Shown piece after piece: positions 24,486 through 33,268 of a stretch of 64,000 nt of DNA. The DNA lies in NCBI RefSeq assembly GCF_004217555.1, contig NZ_SHKW01000001.1, positions 3,658,001 through 3,722,000 on the forward strand, in the 5' to 3' direction. The notes beneath the pieces were generated by a model. That model saw only the letters and a program-made list of their open reading frames with translations, was not told the DNA's origin and made no database searches. Position 1 is the stretch's first letter, and the number at the start of each line of letters is the position of its first letter. A program made the position numbers and the translations under genes. The stretch comes from Edaphobacter modestus (GTDB taxonomy: Bacteria > Acidobacteriota > Terriglobia > Terriglobales > Acidobacteriaceae).

Positions 24486-25913
24486 ATGGCATTGGCAGAC
24501 ACGATCTTTGATGTGGTTGTTCTTGGCGGCGGACCGGCCGGTTACACCTGCGGAATCCGCGCGGCGCAGTATGGGCTCAAGGTAGCTTTGGTAGACGCAA
24601 ATGACAGATTAGGCGGGACTTGCCTGTTGTGGGGCTGTATTCCGACCAAGGCCATGCTGTTCTCGGCCGAGCTGTGGGACCACCTGAAGCACGCCGACCG
24701 CTACGGGATCGACGGCGTGTCCACGCCCAAGCTGAACTGGAAGAATGTATTGGCCCGCAAGGACGACGTGATCTCCCGTCACGTCAAAGGCCTGGACTTC
24801 CTGATGAAGAAGAACAAGATCACCACCTTCAAGGGTTTCGGCAAACTGACCGGTCCCGCGAAGGACGGCGTTCACACCGTCGAGGTGAAACTCGCTGACG
24901 GCAAGGCCGAGACCATCAAGGCCAAGAAGGTCGTCCTGGCCACTGGTTCTGACGCCCGCGTTCTGCCTGGCTACAAGCCCGACGACATCATCCTCACCAA
25001 CTACGAGATCCTCAAGATCGCTGACGCTCCGAAGTCGCTGGTTGTTATCGGTTCGGGCGCGGTAGGCGTGGAGTTCGCCTCTATCTTCAACAGCTTCGGC
25101 GCTGAGGTCACCGTTCTTGAGGTTCTGCCGCGAGTTGTTCCGGTCGAGGATGAGGAGATCTCCAAGGAGCTCTTGCGGCAGTTCAAGAAGCGGGGCATTG
25201 ACATCAACCTGTCGATCAAGGACACCAAGATCGAGAAGAACAAGCAGGGCGCGCTGGTCACCTGGACCGACTCCAACGGCAAGGCACAATTCAAACAGGC
25301 CGAGAAGGTTCTGATGGCGGTAGGACGCGCTCCGCGTACCGAGGGCATCGGACTCGAGAAGACCTCCATCAAGCCCGACCGCGGCTTCGTGATGACCAAC
25401 GAGTGGATGGAGACGACCGAGCCCGGCGTCTACGCCATCGGCGACATCGTTGGCGGCATGCCTCAGCTCGCGCACGTCGGCTCGATGGCAGGCCTCGTCG
25501 TTGCGGCGCGGATTGCAGGGAAATACGCCAAGCCCATCAACCGCACGCGCATCCCGGGCTGCACCTACACCGAGCCGCAGGTCGCCAGTGTGGGCCTCAC
25601 CGAAGCGCAGGCCAAGGAGAAGGGCTACAACGTCAAGGTCGGCAAGTTCCCCTTCGTAGGCAACTCGAAGGCCACCATCCTCGACGCGCACGACGGCTTC
25701 GTGAAGGTCGTCTCCGACGCCAAGTACGGCGAGATCCTTGGAGTCCACATCATCGGACCCTACGCCACGGAGATCATCGCCGAGGCCGTCACCGCGATCC
25801 AGCTCGAAGCCACGGTGGAGGAGATGATGTTCACCATCCACGCCCATCCAACGGTGGCGGAAGCGCTGCTCGACGCGTTCTCAAGCGTCGAAGGCAAGGC
25901 CGTTAACGTGTAG
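24486..25913 (+). CDS. lpdA: Dihydrolipoyl dehydrogenase (E3)
   Basis: A 475-aa flavoprotein that reoxidises the lipoyl arm of 2-oxoacid dehydrogenase complexes. FAD site G-G-G-P-A-G-Y-T-C-G; redox-active disulfide in G-G-T-C-L-L-W-G-C-I-P-T-K (the usual N-V between Cys and Gly is L-W); NAD site G-S-G-A-V-G-V-E-F-A; A-I-G-D-I-V-G-G; and the interface H-A-H-P-T-V-A-E pair. The AAGGAG Shine-Dalgarno at 24480-24485 abuts this ATG, so translation may really begin at the TTG at 24492. A strong terminator follows. Confidence 0.95.
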   Translation: MALADTIFDVVVLGGGPAGYTCGIRAAQYGLKVALVDANDRLGGTCLLWGCIPTKAMLFSAELWDHLKHADRYGIDGVSTPKLNWKNVLARKDDVISRHVKGLDFLMKKNKITTFKGFGKLTGPAKDGVHTVEVKLADGKAETIKAKKVVLATGSDARVLPGYKPDDIILTNYEILKIADAPKSLVVIGSGAVGVEFASIFNSFGAEVTVLEVLPRVVPVEDEEISKELLRQFKKRGIDINLSIKDTKIEKNKQGALVTWTDSNGKAQFKQAEKVLMAVGRAPRTEGIGLEKTSIKPDRGFVMTNEWMETTEPGVYAIGDIVGGMPQLAHVGSMAGLVVAARIAGKYAKPINRTRIPGCTYTEPQVASVGLTEAQAKEKGYNVKVGKFPFVGNSKATILDAHDGFVKVVSDAKYGEILGVHIIGPYATEIIAEAVTAIQLEATVEEMMFTIHAHPTVAEALLDAFSSVEGKAVNV

Positions 25914-25937
25914 TTCACGACTTGGTAGAACGAGAGC

Positions 25938-25968
25938 GGCGGCCTGCAAAGGCCGCCTTCTTGCTTTT
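25938..25968 (+). terminator. Rho-independent terminator after lpdA
   Basis: An 8-bp GC stem GGCGGCCT/AGGCCGCC with a GCAA tetraloop is followed by TTCTTGCTTTT. It separates lpdA from the nuclease-helicase gene. Confidence 0.85.
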
Positions 25969-26026
25969 GATGGCCGATAGCAGCACGTTTGGTTGATATC
26001 CTGGTGCCGCTGCTATTCGATCATCT

Positions 26027-28078
26027 ATGGCTTGCTTTTACATCTCAACCGTCGAGCAATTGTTATTGCAATCGGCCGAGATTCTTCTGGCGCAACTTTC
26101 CACGGCTTACGCGCATCGAGGCTTTACCTCACAATATGCGGATCAAACTCTGACGTGGCAGCGTGACCTTCAATTGCTACAGCAGGCTCTATCGGTGTGC
26201 TCAGCGCATTCACAGAGCGCGGGCCGGTGGGGAGCGATCCTCGAGTTCTCTATCCCACGTAAAGAAAAACGGATCGACCTTGTCTTGCTGGTGCGAGATA
26301 CCGTTGTGATCGTCGAGGCAAAATCCGGCGATATAGGATCGGCGGCGAAGCAACAGCTCGAAACCTACGCTCTCTTATTGCACTATTTTCATAAAGGCTC
26401 GGCGAATCGGAGGATCGTGCCGATTCTTGTCTCACCGCAGGCCACCGAGCCTGATCTTGTGGCTCTCAATCAAAGAGAGTTCTTTCCGCAGATGTCCTCC
26501 TACTGGATAAGCCCGGTGGTGAACTGTTCCTGGGAGAACTTATCAGCGACTCTGTTGAACATCGAAGGTCATGGCGGAGATCAGATCTCAGAGCAGCAAT
26601 GGGAAAGCAGTCCTTACTTTCCCGTGCCGAGCATTATCGATGCGGCCACCGCCCTGAGCAGCGGTCTCTCCATTCGAGAGATTGCACTCCATGAGGCTTC
26701 AGAGCATGAGATTGAAGAGGTTCGTCGCACAATCCAGGGTTACATGGATACAACGCGTAATGAGAGGCAGCACGCCATATGCTTTCTGACCGGCGTTCCA
26801 GGCTCCGGTAAAACGTTAGTCGGTCTTGGCCTCGCTCATTCAAGCGAGAACAAGGAAAATCCCATCCACTTTATGAGCGGCAATGGTCCGCTTGTGAAGG
26901 TACTGCAACATCTCTTTACTCAAGAAAGTATGCGCAAGGGGACGCGAGCCAACGAGGCGAAAGAGCATGCTCGCACCCTGATTGAGAACGTTCACATCTT
27001 TGCCCGCAACTACACGGACGACGACAATCGTGCTCCTTCAAACCACGCCATCATCTTCGATGAAGCACAGCGGGCCTGGAACCGTGCTCAGAACATGAAG
27101 AAGTTCAAACGCGACTATTCGGAACCCGAGATGCTGCTTCGGATCATGGGGCGACATCAGGACTGGTGCTTCGTGGTGGCACTCGTCGGTGGTGGACAAG
27201 AGATCAACGATGGAGAGGCGGGTCTAAAGGAGTGGGGTCGCGCTTTACGGGATAGCAAGACAGATTGGACGATCTACGCATCGCCTGAGGTTCTCGTAGG
27301 CGGACCTTCCACTGCCGGGCACAAGCTCTTCGCAGATGGAGTCATCAACCGTGGCATTAGGACCAATTCCCATCTGCATTTGCGTACGTCTAATCGCAGC
27401 TTACGGGCCGAACAGTTGGCCACCTGGGTCAATCGAGTACTTGATGGCGATGCGAAAGGGGCCGCCGAGATTCAGATCACAAAGCGCTTTCCCATCTTCC
27501 TGACGCGCAACTTGAGCAAGACTCGCGAAAAGCTGCATGCACAAAGGAGGGGCGAGAACCGTTATGGCCTGGTCGGTTCCTCAGGAGCGGCGAGGTTGCG
27601 TGCCGAAGGCTTGGAGCCTAGTTCCTCGTTTCATGCCGAATATCCATGGGAACACTGGTATCTTGCCGATGTCAACGATGTTCGATCGAGCTATCGCTGC
27701 GAAGTCTTTGCGACAGAGTTTGAAATTCAGGGCTTGGAACTTGACTGGATTGGGCTGTGCTGGGGTGGCGACATGGTCTGGGATTCCAAGGAATGGAAGC
27801 TGAGAACACTCCGGCATGGGTCTCCTAGCAAATGGAATCTAATCAAGAACCAGGAGAAGATCACGTATCGGAAAAATGCTTACCGTGTTCTGCTGACGCG
27901 GGCCCGTCAGGGAATGGTGATCTACGTCCCGAGTGGTTCCACGGACGATCCAACGAACTCACCGAGGGAGTTTGATGCCACAGCGCGATTTCTCCTCCGC
28001 TGCGGTGTTCTCCCCTTAGACGAAGGGGAAGGTGCGGATGCGGAAGACCTGGATGCCGCATTAAGTCTGTTCGCCTAG
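26027..28078 (+). CDS. Nuclease-helicase fusion with DUF2075 (Schlafen group-3-like) helicase
   Basis: A 683-aa protein. Residues ~60-130 look like a PD-(D/E)xK nuclease: R-I-D-L-V-L-L then V-I-V-E-A-K-S-G (Glu-x-Lys near residue 98). The superfamily 1 helicase core has Walker A G-V-P-G-S-G-K-T (~256-263), Walker B I-I-F-D-E-A-Q-R-A-W (~342-351), and motif VI in Y-R-V-L-L-T-R-A-R-Q-G-M near the end. DUF2075 proteins often sit in defence or mobile regions. Codons are less GC-biased than those of lpdA and lipB on either side. It lacks a partner gene, so function is inferred: a nucleic-acid-sensing or degrading ATPase. Confidence 0.85.
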   Translation: MACFYISTVEQLLLQSAEILLAQLSTAYAHRGFTSQYADQTLTWQRDLQLLQQALSVCSAHSQSAGRWGAILEFSIPRKEKRIDLVLLVRDTVVIVEAKSGDIGSAAKQQLETYALLLHYFHKGSANRRIVPILVSPQATEPDLVALNQREFFPQMSSYWISPVVNCSWENLSATLLNIEGHGGDQISEQQWESSPYFPVPSIIDAATALSSGLSIREIALHEASEHEIEEVRRTIQGYMDTTRNERQHAICFLTGVPGSGKTLVGLGLAHSSENKENPIHFMSGNGPLVKVLQHLFTQESMRKGTRANEAKEHARTLIENVHIFARNYTDDDNRAPSNHAIIFDEAQRAWNRAQNMKKFKRDYSEPEMLLRIMGRHQDWCFVVALVGGGQEINDGEAGLKEWGRALRDSKTDWTIYASPEVLVGGPSTAGHKLFADGVINRGIRTNSHLHLRTSNRSLRAEQLATWVNRVLDGDAKGAAEIQITKRFPIFLTRNLSKTREKLHAQRRGENRYGLVGSSGAARLRAEGLEPSSSFHAEYPWEHWYLADVNDVRSSYRCEVFATEFEIQGLELDWIGLCWGGDMVWDSKEWKLRTLRHGSPSKWNLIKNQEKITYRKNAYRVLLTRARQGMVIYVPSGSTDDPTNSPREFDATARFLLRCGVLPLDEGEGADAEDLDAALSLFA

Positions 28079-28124
28079 ATCGAGCTTCGATAGTGTTTCG
28101 TCGAAGGCAGATAATAGAGAAGCA

Positions 28125-28883
28125 GTGATGTACCTCCACCTCCTCCATCTCGGCCGCATCCCTTACGCTGAGGGCCTGGCTGTGCAGAAGCGCGTGGTCG
28201 ATGCGCGCAAGCAGGGACTCATCGGCGACACGCTGCTGCTGCTCGAGCATCCGCCTGTGCTCACGCTAGGTCGCAACTCGCGCCGCGAGAACGTCCTCGC
28301 CAGCGACGAACTCCTCGCCTCGCGCAATGTCGAGCTGCACGAGATCAACCGCGGCGGCGACGTCACCTACCATGGCCCCGGACAGCTCGTCGGCTACCCC
28401 ATCGTCAACCTGAGGGGCGACTGGCCCGGAAAGAAGGGCCCGCACCTCGGTCCCGTCGACTTCATGCGCATGCTCGAGGAGGTCCTCATCCGTGTCTCGT
28501 TCGACTTCGGCATTCCGGCCCAGCGCATCGCGGGCCGCACCGGCGTGTGGACCGTCGCGGGTGGCTCCATTCAGGAGAAGAAGATCGCGGCCCTCGGCAT
28601 CCACGTCTCGCAAGGAGTCACCTCGCACGGCTTCGCGCTCAATGTCACCACCGACCTGCGCGACTTCGATCTGATCGTGCCGTGCGGCATCACCGACCGC
28701 ACCGTCACAAGTCTGGAGTTGGAGGCGCAGCCCACCGACGACCCCTCGCGCCAGCCGACGATGGAGAACGCCATCCACTCCACCACGCGCAACTTCGGCA
28801 GGATCTTTGGGCGGCAGATGCTGTGGTGTAGCTCCTTGGAAGAATTGCTCTCCCCTGCCGCCACAAACCCTGTCGCAGGGTGA
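28125..28883 (+). CDS. lipB: Lipoyl(octanoyl) transferase LipB
   Basis: A 252-aa enzyme that moves octanoyl from acyl-carrier protein to lipoyl domains. The family motif R-G-G-D-V-T-Y-H-G-P-G-Q-L-V-G-Y-P, the catalytic Lys in K-I-A-A-L-G-I-H-V, and the active Cys in D-L-I-V-P-C-G-I-T-D are all present. Starts at GTG 28125 or ATG 28128 are equally possible. It sits beside its own substrates' genes: the E2 acyltransferase follows at 29061 and lpdA precedes. lipA is not in the window. Confidence 0.95.
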   Translation: MMYLHLLHLGRIPYAEGLAVQKRVVDARKQGLIGDTLLLLEHPPVLTLGRNSRRENVLASDELLASRNVELHEINRGGDVTYHGPGQLVGYPIVNLRGDWPGKKGPHLGPVDFMRMLEEVLIRVSFDFGIPAQRIAGRTGVWTVAGGSIQEKKIAALGIHVSQGVTSHGFALNVTTDLRDFDLIVPCGITDRTVTSLELEAQPTDDPSRQPTMENAIHSTTRNFGRIFGRQMLWCSSLEELLSPAATNPVAG

Positions 28884-29060
28884 CGTCTGACCTTCGATCC
28901 TCTAGTCCCGCCCGTTTAAAGGACATCCGTTCGCTAACCGCACTGCCTTGGGCAAGCCGACAGCTTATCGCCGTATAATCCCATTCGTATGCCCGATCGC
29001 CGACCGGGCGAGGGCGGAGTGTCCTTTTGAACCGTCCGTAACTGCTCCAGGGAGAGATTC

Positions 29061-30713
29061 ATGCCGACAGACGTAGTCATGCCGCAGATGGGCGAGTCCA
29101 TCACAGAAGGCACCATCACCAAGTGGTTGAAGAAGCCGGGTGACAGCATCCAGCGCGACGAGCCGCTGTTCGAAATCTCGACCGACAAGGTCGATGCCGA
29201 AATTCCTTCGCCTGCAGCAGGCACGCTGAAGGAGATCAAGATCGGCGAGGGAACGACCGTCCAGATCAACACCATCGTTGCTGTGATCGATGCCGAAGGC
29301 GCCGCCTCCGGTTCGGCCCCAGCTGCCCCCGCAAAGGCCGAGCCCGCTGCCGACACGGTGACTCCGGCTGCCAAAGATGCTCCTGCCGCGATCCAGGGCA
29401 ATCCCGCTGAGGCCGATTCCGCTGCGGCAGGCACCATCATCGAGCAGGGTGGCGGAACCGAGGTTCTGATGCCGCAGATGGGCGAGTCCATCACCGAGGG
29501 CACCATCACCAAGTGGCTGAAAAAGGTTGGCGATACCGTCCAGCGCGACGAGCCGATCTTCGAGATATCGACCGACAAGGTCGACGCCGAGATCCCCTCG
29601 CCCGCAGCCGGAACCCTGACCGAGATCAAGGTCGAAGAGGGTAAGACCGTCACGATCAACACCGTTGTCGCCGTCATCGGGGGAGGCGCAGGCAAAGCTG
29701 CCGCTGCTCCCGCGAAGGCAGCTCCCGCCGCAGCTGCGGCACAGGCTCCCGCAGCGACACCCGCGCCGGCTGCGACTGCAGCCTCTGCATCGGCTGGTGA
29801 ACGCGGACGCTCTTCGCCTCTGGTTCGCAAGATCGCCCAGGAGAACAACGTCGATCTCTCGCAGGTTGCTGGCACCGGTTCCTCGGGCCGCATCACTAAA
29901 GAAGATATCCTCGGCCATCTTGAGGGCGGAGCCAAGCCTGCCGCAGCTGCTGCCCCCGCGGCTCCAGCTGCATCGAAGCCCGCTGCACCAGCAGCCTCTG
30001 CACCGCAGCCCGGCGAGCTGGTCCCGATGACCAAGATGCGCTCGATCATCGCCCAGCGCATGGTCGAATCGAAGCGCACCAGCCCGCATGTCCACACCGT
30101 CTTCAAGGTCGACATGACACGCATCGTGAAGCTGCGCGAGAAGGAGAAGTCGAAGTACGAGCAGCGCAACAGCGTCAAGCTGACCTACATGCCGTTCATC
30201 ACTCGTGCGGCGATCTACGCTCTGCGCAAGCATCCTATCGTCAACGGTGCTGTTGAAGGCGATGCGATCCGCTACAACAAGAACATCAACATAGGCATCG
30301 CGGTGGCTCTGGACTGGGGTCTGATCGTTCCGGTCATCAAGCAGGCGGAGGAGAAGAACTTCCTCGGCATCGCGCGCGCTATCGTCGATATCGCCGACCG
30401 CGCACGTGGTAAGAAGCTCGCTCCGGACGAGATCTCGGGTGGAACCTTCACCCTGACCAACTCGGGCATCTTCGGCGAGCAGTTTGGAACCCCCATCATC
30501 AACCAGCCCCAGGCCGCCATCCTCGGCATCGGTGGTCTCAACAAGGAGCCTGAGGTCATCACCGACAAGGAAGGCAACGACTTCATCGCGATCCGCTCGA
30601 TCCAGCGCTTCACGCTGGGCTTCGATCATCGCATCGTAGACGGAGCCGACGCCGGCAAGTTCATGAGCGACTTCAAGGCCTACCTCGAGAACTGGTCCGA
30701 AGACATCGGCTAG
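29061..30713 (+). CDS. 2-oxoacid dehydrogenase E2 (dihydrolipoamide acyltransferase) with two lipoyl domains
   Basis: A 550-aa core subunit of a pyruvate/2-oxoglutarate/branched-chain dehydrogenase complex. Two nearly identical lipoyl domains (about residues 2-76 and 135-209) each carry the attachment Lys in E-I-S-T-D-K-V-D-A-E-I-P. Ala/Pro-rich linkers connect them to the E1/E3-binding domain (S-P-L-V-R-K-I-A-Q-E-N-N-V-D-L, then G-S-S-G-R-I-T-K-E-D). The acyltransferase domain ends with the catalytic F-D-H-R-I-V-D-G-A-D. The number of lipoyl domains does not tell which substrate is used. The start has AGGGAGAG upstream. No E1 gene is nearby. Confidence 0.93.
   Translation: MPTDVVMPQMGESITEGTITKWLKKPGDSIQRDEPLFEISTDKVDAEIPSPAAGTLKEIKIGEGTTVQINTIVAVIDAEGAASGSAPAAPAKAEPAADTVTPAAKDAPAAIQGNPAEADSAAAGTIIEQGGGTEVLMPQMGESITEGTITKWLKKVGDTVQRDEPIFEISTDKVDAEIPSPAAGTLTEIKVEEGKTVTINTVVAVIGGGAGKAAAAPAKAAPAAAAAQAPAATPAPAATAASASAGERGRSSPLVRKIAQENNVDLSQVAGTGSSGRITKEDILGHLEGGAKPAAAAAPAAPAASKPAAPAASAPQPGELVPMTKMRSIIAQRMVESKRTSPHVHTVFKVDMTRIVKLREKEKSKYEQRNSVKLTYMPFITRAAIYALRKHPIVNGAVEGDAIRYNKNINIGIAVALDWGLIVPVIKQAEEKNFLGIARAIVDIADRARGKKLAPDEISGGTFTLTNSGIFGEQFGTPIINQPQAAILGIGGLNKEPEVITDKEGNDFIAIRSIQRFTLGFDHRIVDGADAGKFMSDFKAYLENWSEDIG
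29064..29690 (+). repeat. Tandem duplication encoding the two lipoyl domains
   Basis: About 225 bp at 29064-29290 recur at 29463-29690 with few changes; the encoded copies differ at roughly a dozen positions. The spacer between them encodes an Ala/Pro linker. Confidence 0.85.
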
Positions 30714-30763
30714 GTCCTTCGCGGAGGGAGAAAGGCGCGCTTCGCGCGTGTCAGTTAAACATC

Positions 30764-30800
30764 AATCGGCGGTTCCTCAGGGAGCCGCCGATTTTGTTTT
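30764..30800 (+). terminator. Rho-independent terminator after the E2 gene
   Basis: A 13-bp stem (AATCGGCGGTTCC with GGAGCCGCCGATT, one G-U pair) with a TCAG loop is followed by TTTTGTTTT. Confidence 0.85.
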
Positions 30801-30965
30801 CAATCCGCAACTTCGACATATGCAATCTCGACCAAGTCCTCATTTGCTTTCGTCCTGAAGAGAAGAGGGAGCATCAACCTTCGTCCCATCGCATTAGGGT
30901 GAAAGCGCCATCGGGTAAGATTGGGTTCCTGATAGTACGGCTCCGATCAGTAAAAGGAGAACGCC

Positions 30966-31424
30966 ATGCCGTATTCCGCCGTCCAGTTCCAGCAACTCGA
31001 TAGCATTCCGCTCGCTGTCATACGACGCCATGCAAATCCATCCGAGCTCTCGAGCCTTGTACCGCAGCTCTGTGGTCTGGTCTGGAATGCGATTCGTGCG
31101 CAGCAAGCGAAAGCCGGACGCCACGTCGCGATTTATTGGGATGGCGGCATCCGGCTCGAGGTCGGCGTGGAGCTCTATGGCCCGTTTACCGATGACGGCG
31201 AGGTTGTCCGCTCGGCAACCCCTGCGGGTCCAGTAGCATCTGGAACGCACTTCGGTTCTTATAACCGTCTAGGCGTTGCGCATGATGCCATTCGCCAGTG
31301 GTGCATGGCCAACGGTCACAGTTTCGTGGGCCCTAACTGGGAGATCTACGGCCATTGGCAAACCGAGTGGAATACCGATCCATCGCTGATTCGCACAGAC
31401 ATCTATTATCAGCTGGCTCGTTGA
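30966..31424 (+). CDS. GyrI-like / AraC effector-binding-domain protein (152 aa)
   Basis: This is a free-standing small-molecule-binding domain of the SHV2/GyrI type: repeated beta-alpha-beta units with L-A-V-I-R-R-H at the start, G-I-R-L-E-V-G-V-E-L in the middle and E-I-Y-G-H-W-Q-T-E-W near the end. The latter Glu-x-Tyr...Trp pattern is typical of the ligand pocket. No DNA-binding domain is attached. It could sequester a drug-like compound or inhibit a partner; its target is unknown. Confidence 0.75.
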   Translation: MPYSAVQFQQLDSIPLAVIRRHANPSELSSLVPQLCGLVWNAIRAQQAKAGRHVAIYWDGGIRLEVGVELYGPFTDDGEVVRSATPAGPVASGTHFGSYNRLGVAHDAIRQWCMANGHSFVGPNWEIYGHWQTEWNTDPSLIRTDIYYQLAR

Positions 31425-31552
31425 AGGTAGTCTGACGGCGACCCCGAAATCATTCGTAATATGGTGTTATAGCAGCCACCCGAAGACTGTTTATGGCTGC
31501 ATCCTCCACATCCACGGTCGCAAATCCGATGCATGGATCGGTAGACTGACTT

Positions 31553-32011
31553 ATGGCCGCGGGACGAGTGATGGCGTTGGATGTAGGCAAGGTGCGGGTA
31601 GGCGTGGCGCTCTCAGATCCTCTGGGCTACACGGCGCAGCCGCTGCTGACACTTTGGCGCAAGAGCCGCGGCGAAGACCTTCGCAGTCTGCTGCGGCTGA
31701 TCCGCAAGCACGAGGTCGTGGAGATCGTGGTCGGCAATCCGCTGCATATGTCCGGCGATGTCAGCCCCTGGGCGGCCAAGGTGCAGCAGTTCGCCGAAGA
31801 GCTGCGCGCGCGCTCCGGCCTGCCCGTATACCTATGGGACGAGAGACTCAGCTCCGTTGCCGCACACGAGATTCTCAACGAGGCAGGGCACGACCGCCGC
31901 GATCGCAAGTATGTTATCGATCAGCTTGCAGCGGTGGTCATTCTGCGCGATTGGATGGAAGCCCGAGAGCAGAAAGAGCGCAACGACGAACGAACCGGCG
32001 AGGGGCAATAA
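31553..32011 (+). CDS. ruvX: Putative pre-16S rRNA nuclease / Holliday-junction resolvase-like RuvX (YqgF)
   Basis: A 152-aa RNase H-fold protein. The first catalytic Asp lies in A-L-D-V-G-K-V-R-V-G-V-A-L-S-D. The Glu strand is V-E-I-V-V-G-N-P-L-H-M-S-G, and the last acidic site is W-D-E-R-L-S-S-V-A-A...D-R-R-D-R-K-Y-V-I-D. The E. coli homologue is linked to maturation of 16S rRNA 5' ends. TAGACT sits 5 nt before the ATG, with no Shine-Dalgarno. Confidence 0.92.
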   Translation: MAAGRVMALDVGKVRVGVALSDPLGYTAQPLLTLWRKSRGEDLRSLLRLIRKHEVVEIVVGNPLHMSGDVSPWAAKVQQFAEELRARSGLPVYLWDERLSSVAAHEILNEAGHDRRDRKYVIDQLAAVVILRDWMEAREQKERNDERTGEGQ

Positions 32012-32110
32012 CGTAATGCACCGCCACTTTGTCCGATGCGTTTCGACTCCCTATACTTGAAGAAGGTTCAGATTTCGCATCGCATTTGCGAATCTGCCGT
32101 TGAGGAGTTC

Positions 32111-32686
32111 ATGGCAGCTTTAATCGAAGCGATCAGCGTCAAGCGCAAGACCTTGTTCGAGCACGAAAACACCCCTTACTACTGCATGGAAGCCGATGTG
32201 AGCTCTCCCACGGCGCGCGGCGGACAGACGCTGGTTCGCCTGAAGATGCGCAACCTGCTTACGAATGCGGTCTTTGAGAAGACCTTCAAGGCGGGCGAGA
32301 AGTTCAAGGAGCCGGACCTCGAGCTCGTCCCGGCAACCTTCCTCTACAGCGACGGCGATGGCTTCAACTTCCTCGATCAACAGAGCTTCGAGACGCTGAC
32401 GCTGACGGAAGCAATGGTAGGCGATGCGACCGAGTTTCTGATCGAGAACCTCGAAATCCAACTGCACAAATACAACGGCAACCCCATTGGCCTGCAGCTT
32501 CCCATCTTTGTCGAGCTTACTGTCACCGAGACGGAGCCCGGTCTGAGCGGGGCCTCGCAGAGCGGCAGCGTGACCAAGACCGCCACGCTCGAGACCGGTC
32601 TCGATATCCGCGTGCCGCTCTTCATCAAGGAAGGCGAAAAAATCAAAGTCTCCACCGAAACCCGAGAGTTCGCCGGAAGAGCCTGA
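32111..32686 (+). CDS. Elongation factor P paralogue of the YeiP/EfpL type
   Basis: A 191-aa three-domain EF-P fold, starting at 32111 after a GAGGAG site; an ATG at 32036 would add 25 unlikely residues. EF-P relieves ribosome stalling at polyproline. Here the tip loop reads S-S-P-T-A-R-G-G (residues 31-38) rather than the P-G-K-G-x-A loop of canonical EF-P. This S-P-T-A-R-G pattern, and E-T-E-P-G-L-S-G-A-S in domain III, match YeiP/EfpL. The C-terminus keeps T-L-E-T-G-L-D-I-R-V-P-L-F and G-E-K-I-K-V-S-T-E-T-R-E-F. No modification enzyme is adjacent. Confidence 0.85.
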   Translation: MAALIEAISVKRKTLFEHENTPYYCMEADVSSPTARGGQTLVRLKMRNLLTNAVFEKTFKAGEKFKEPDLELVPATFLYSDGDGFNFLDQQSFETLTLTEAMVGDATEFLIENLEIQLHKYNGNPIGLQLPIFVELTVTETEPGLSGASQSGSVTKTATLETGLDIRVPLFIKEGEKIKVSTETREFAGRA

Positions 32687-32765
32687 GTGTGCTCCCTTCG
32701 GCGAACTCTGGGGCCGGCGCGGAGCACAGCTATATTCGGTTCGTACGGGGCTCCGGAAGACTGCT

Positions 32766-33071
32766 CTAGGTTTTGAACAGATGCGTGGCGTGGGTAATTG
32801 CCGCACCGGCTCGCATAGCGGCTGCGACCGCTGCCGTCTCTGCAAGCATCTGCTCGGTCGCTCCTGCTTCGACGGCGGCTCTGCGATGAAGCTCAAGGCA
32901 GTACGGGCACTGGGTGGTCAACGCGACCGCGAGTGCCATCAACTGCTTATGCAGACCATCGATCGCGCCCGGCTGGTAGGCGACCTTATCGAACTCCCAG
33001 AAGGCCTTCATCTGCTCAGGCGCGTTTTCATCCAGCTTCTTCAGCTGGGTGAGATTCCTCATGTCATACAT
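32766..33071 (-). CDS. AhpD-like / carboxymuconolactone decarboxylase family protein
   Basis: A 101-aa helical protein with the redox motif C-P-Y-C-L-E-L-H (C-x-x-C followed by His three residues on) and an upstream Gln-rich helix. Such proteins act as peroxidase or peroxiredoxin-supporting thiol enzymes. The substrate is unknown. It stands alone, facing the EfpL-type gene. Confidence 0.88.
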   Translation of the reverse strand: MYDMRNLTQLKKLDENAPEQMKAFWEFDKVAYQPGAIDGLHKQLMALAVALTTQCPYCLELHRRAAVEAGATEQMLAETAAVAAAMRAGAAITHATHLFKT

Positions 33072-33268
33072 GCGTATTCCTCCTTTACGGATGCGGCGCT
33101 GAAGCTACTTTGCTGATTGTGTGGGAGCCGGTGGCGATCGTCGCCGCATCGCTGCCGCCACGATCCATTGGAGTGGCGCAATAGCAACAAGGTTACACGC
33201 AGAAGGTGCTCTCTGGCGTCAGGGACAACAGGATGACATTCGATTGACTGGAACGAGACAACGAGGTC

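Noticed and set aside
24609-25847. 412-codon open frame opposite lpdA
   Set aside because: Shadow of lpdA, rich in Asp, Leu and Gly, with no family resemblance.
28965-30629. 554-codon open frame on the minus strand
   Set aside because: It is antisense to the E2 gene, whose GC-biased third positions keep the opposite frame open. No domain is seen.
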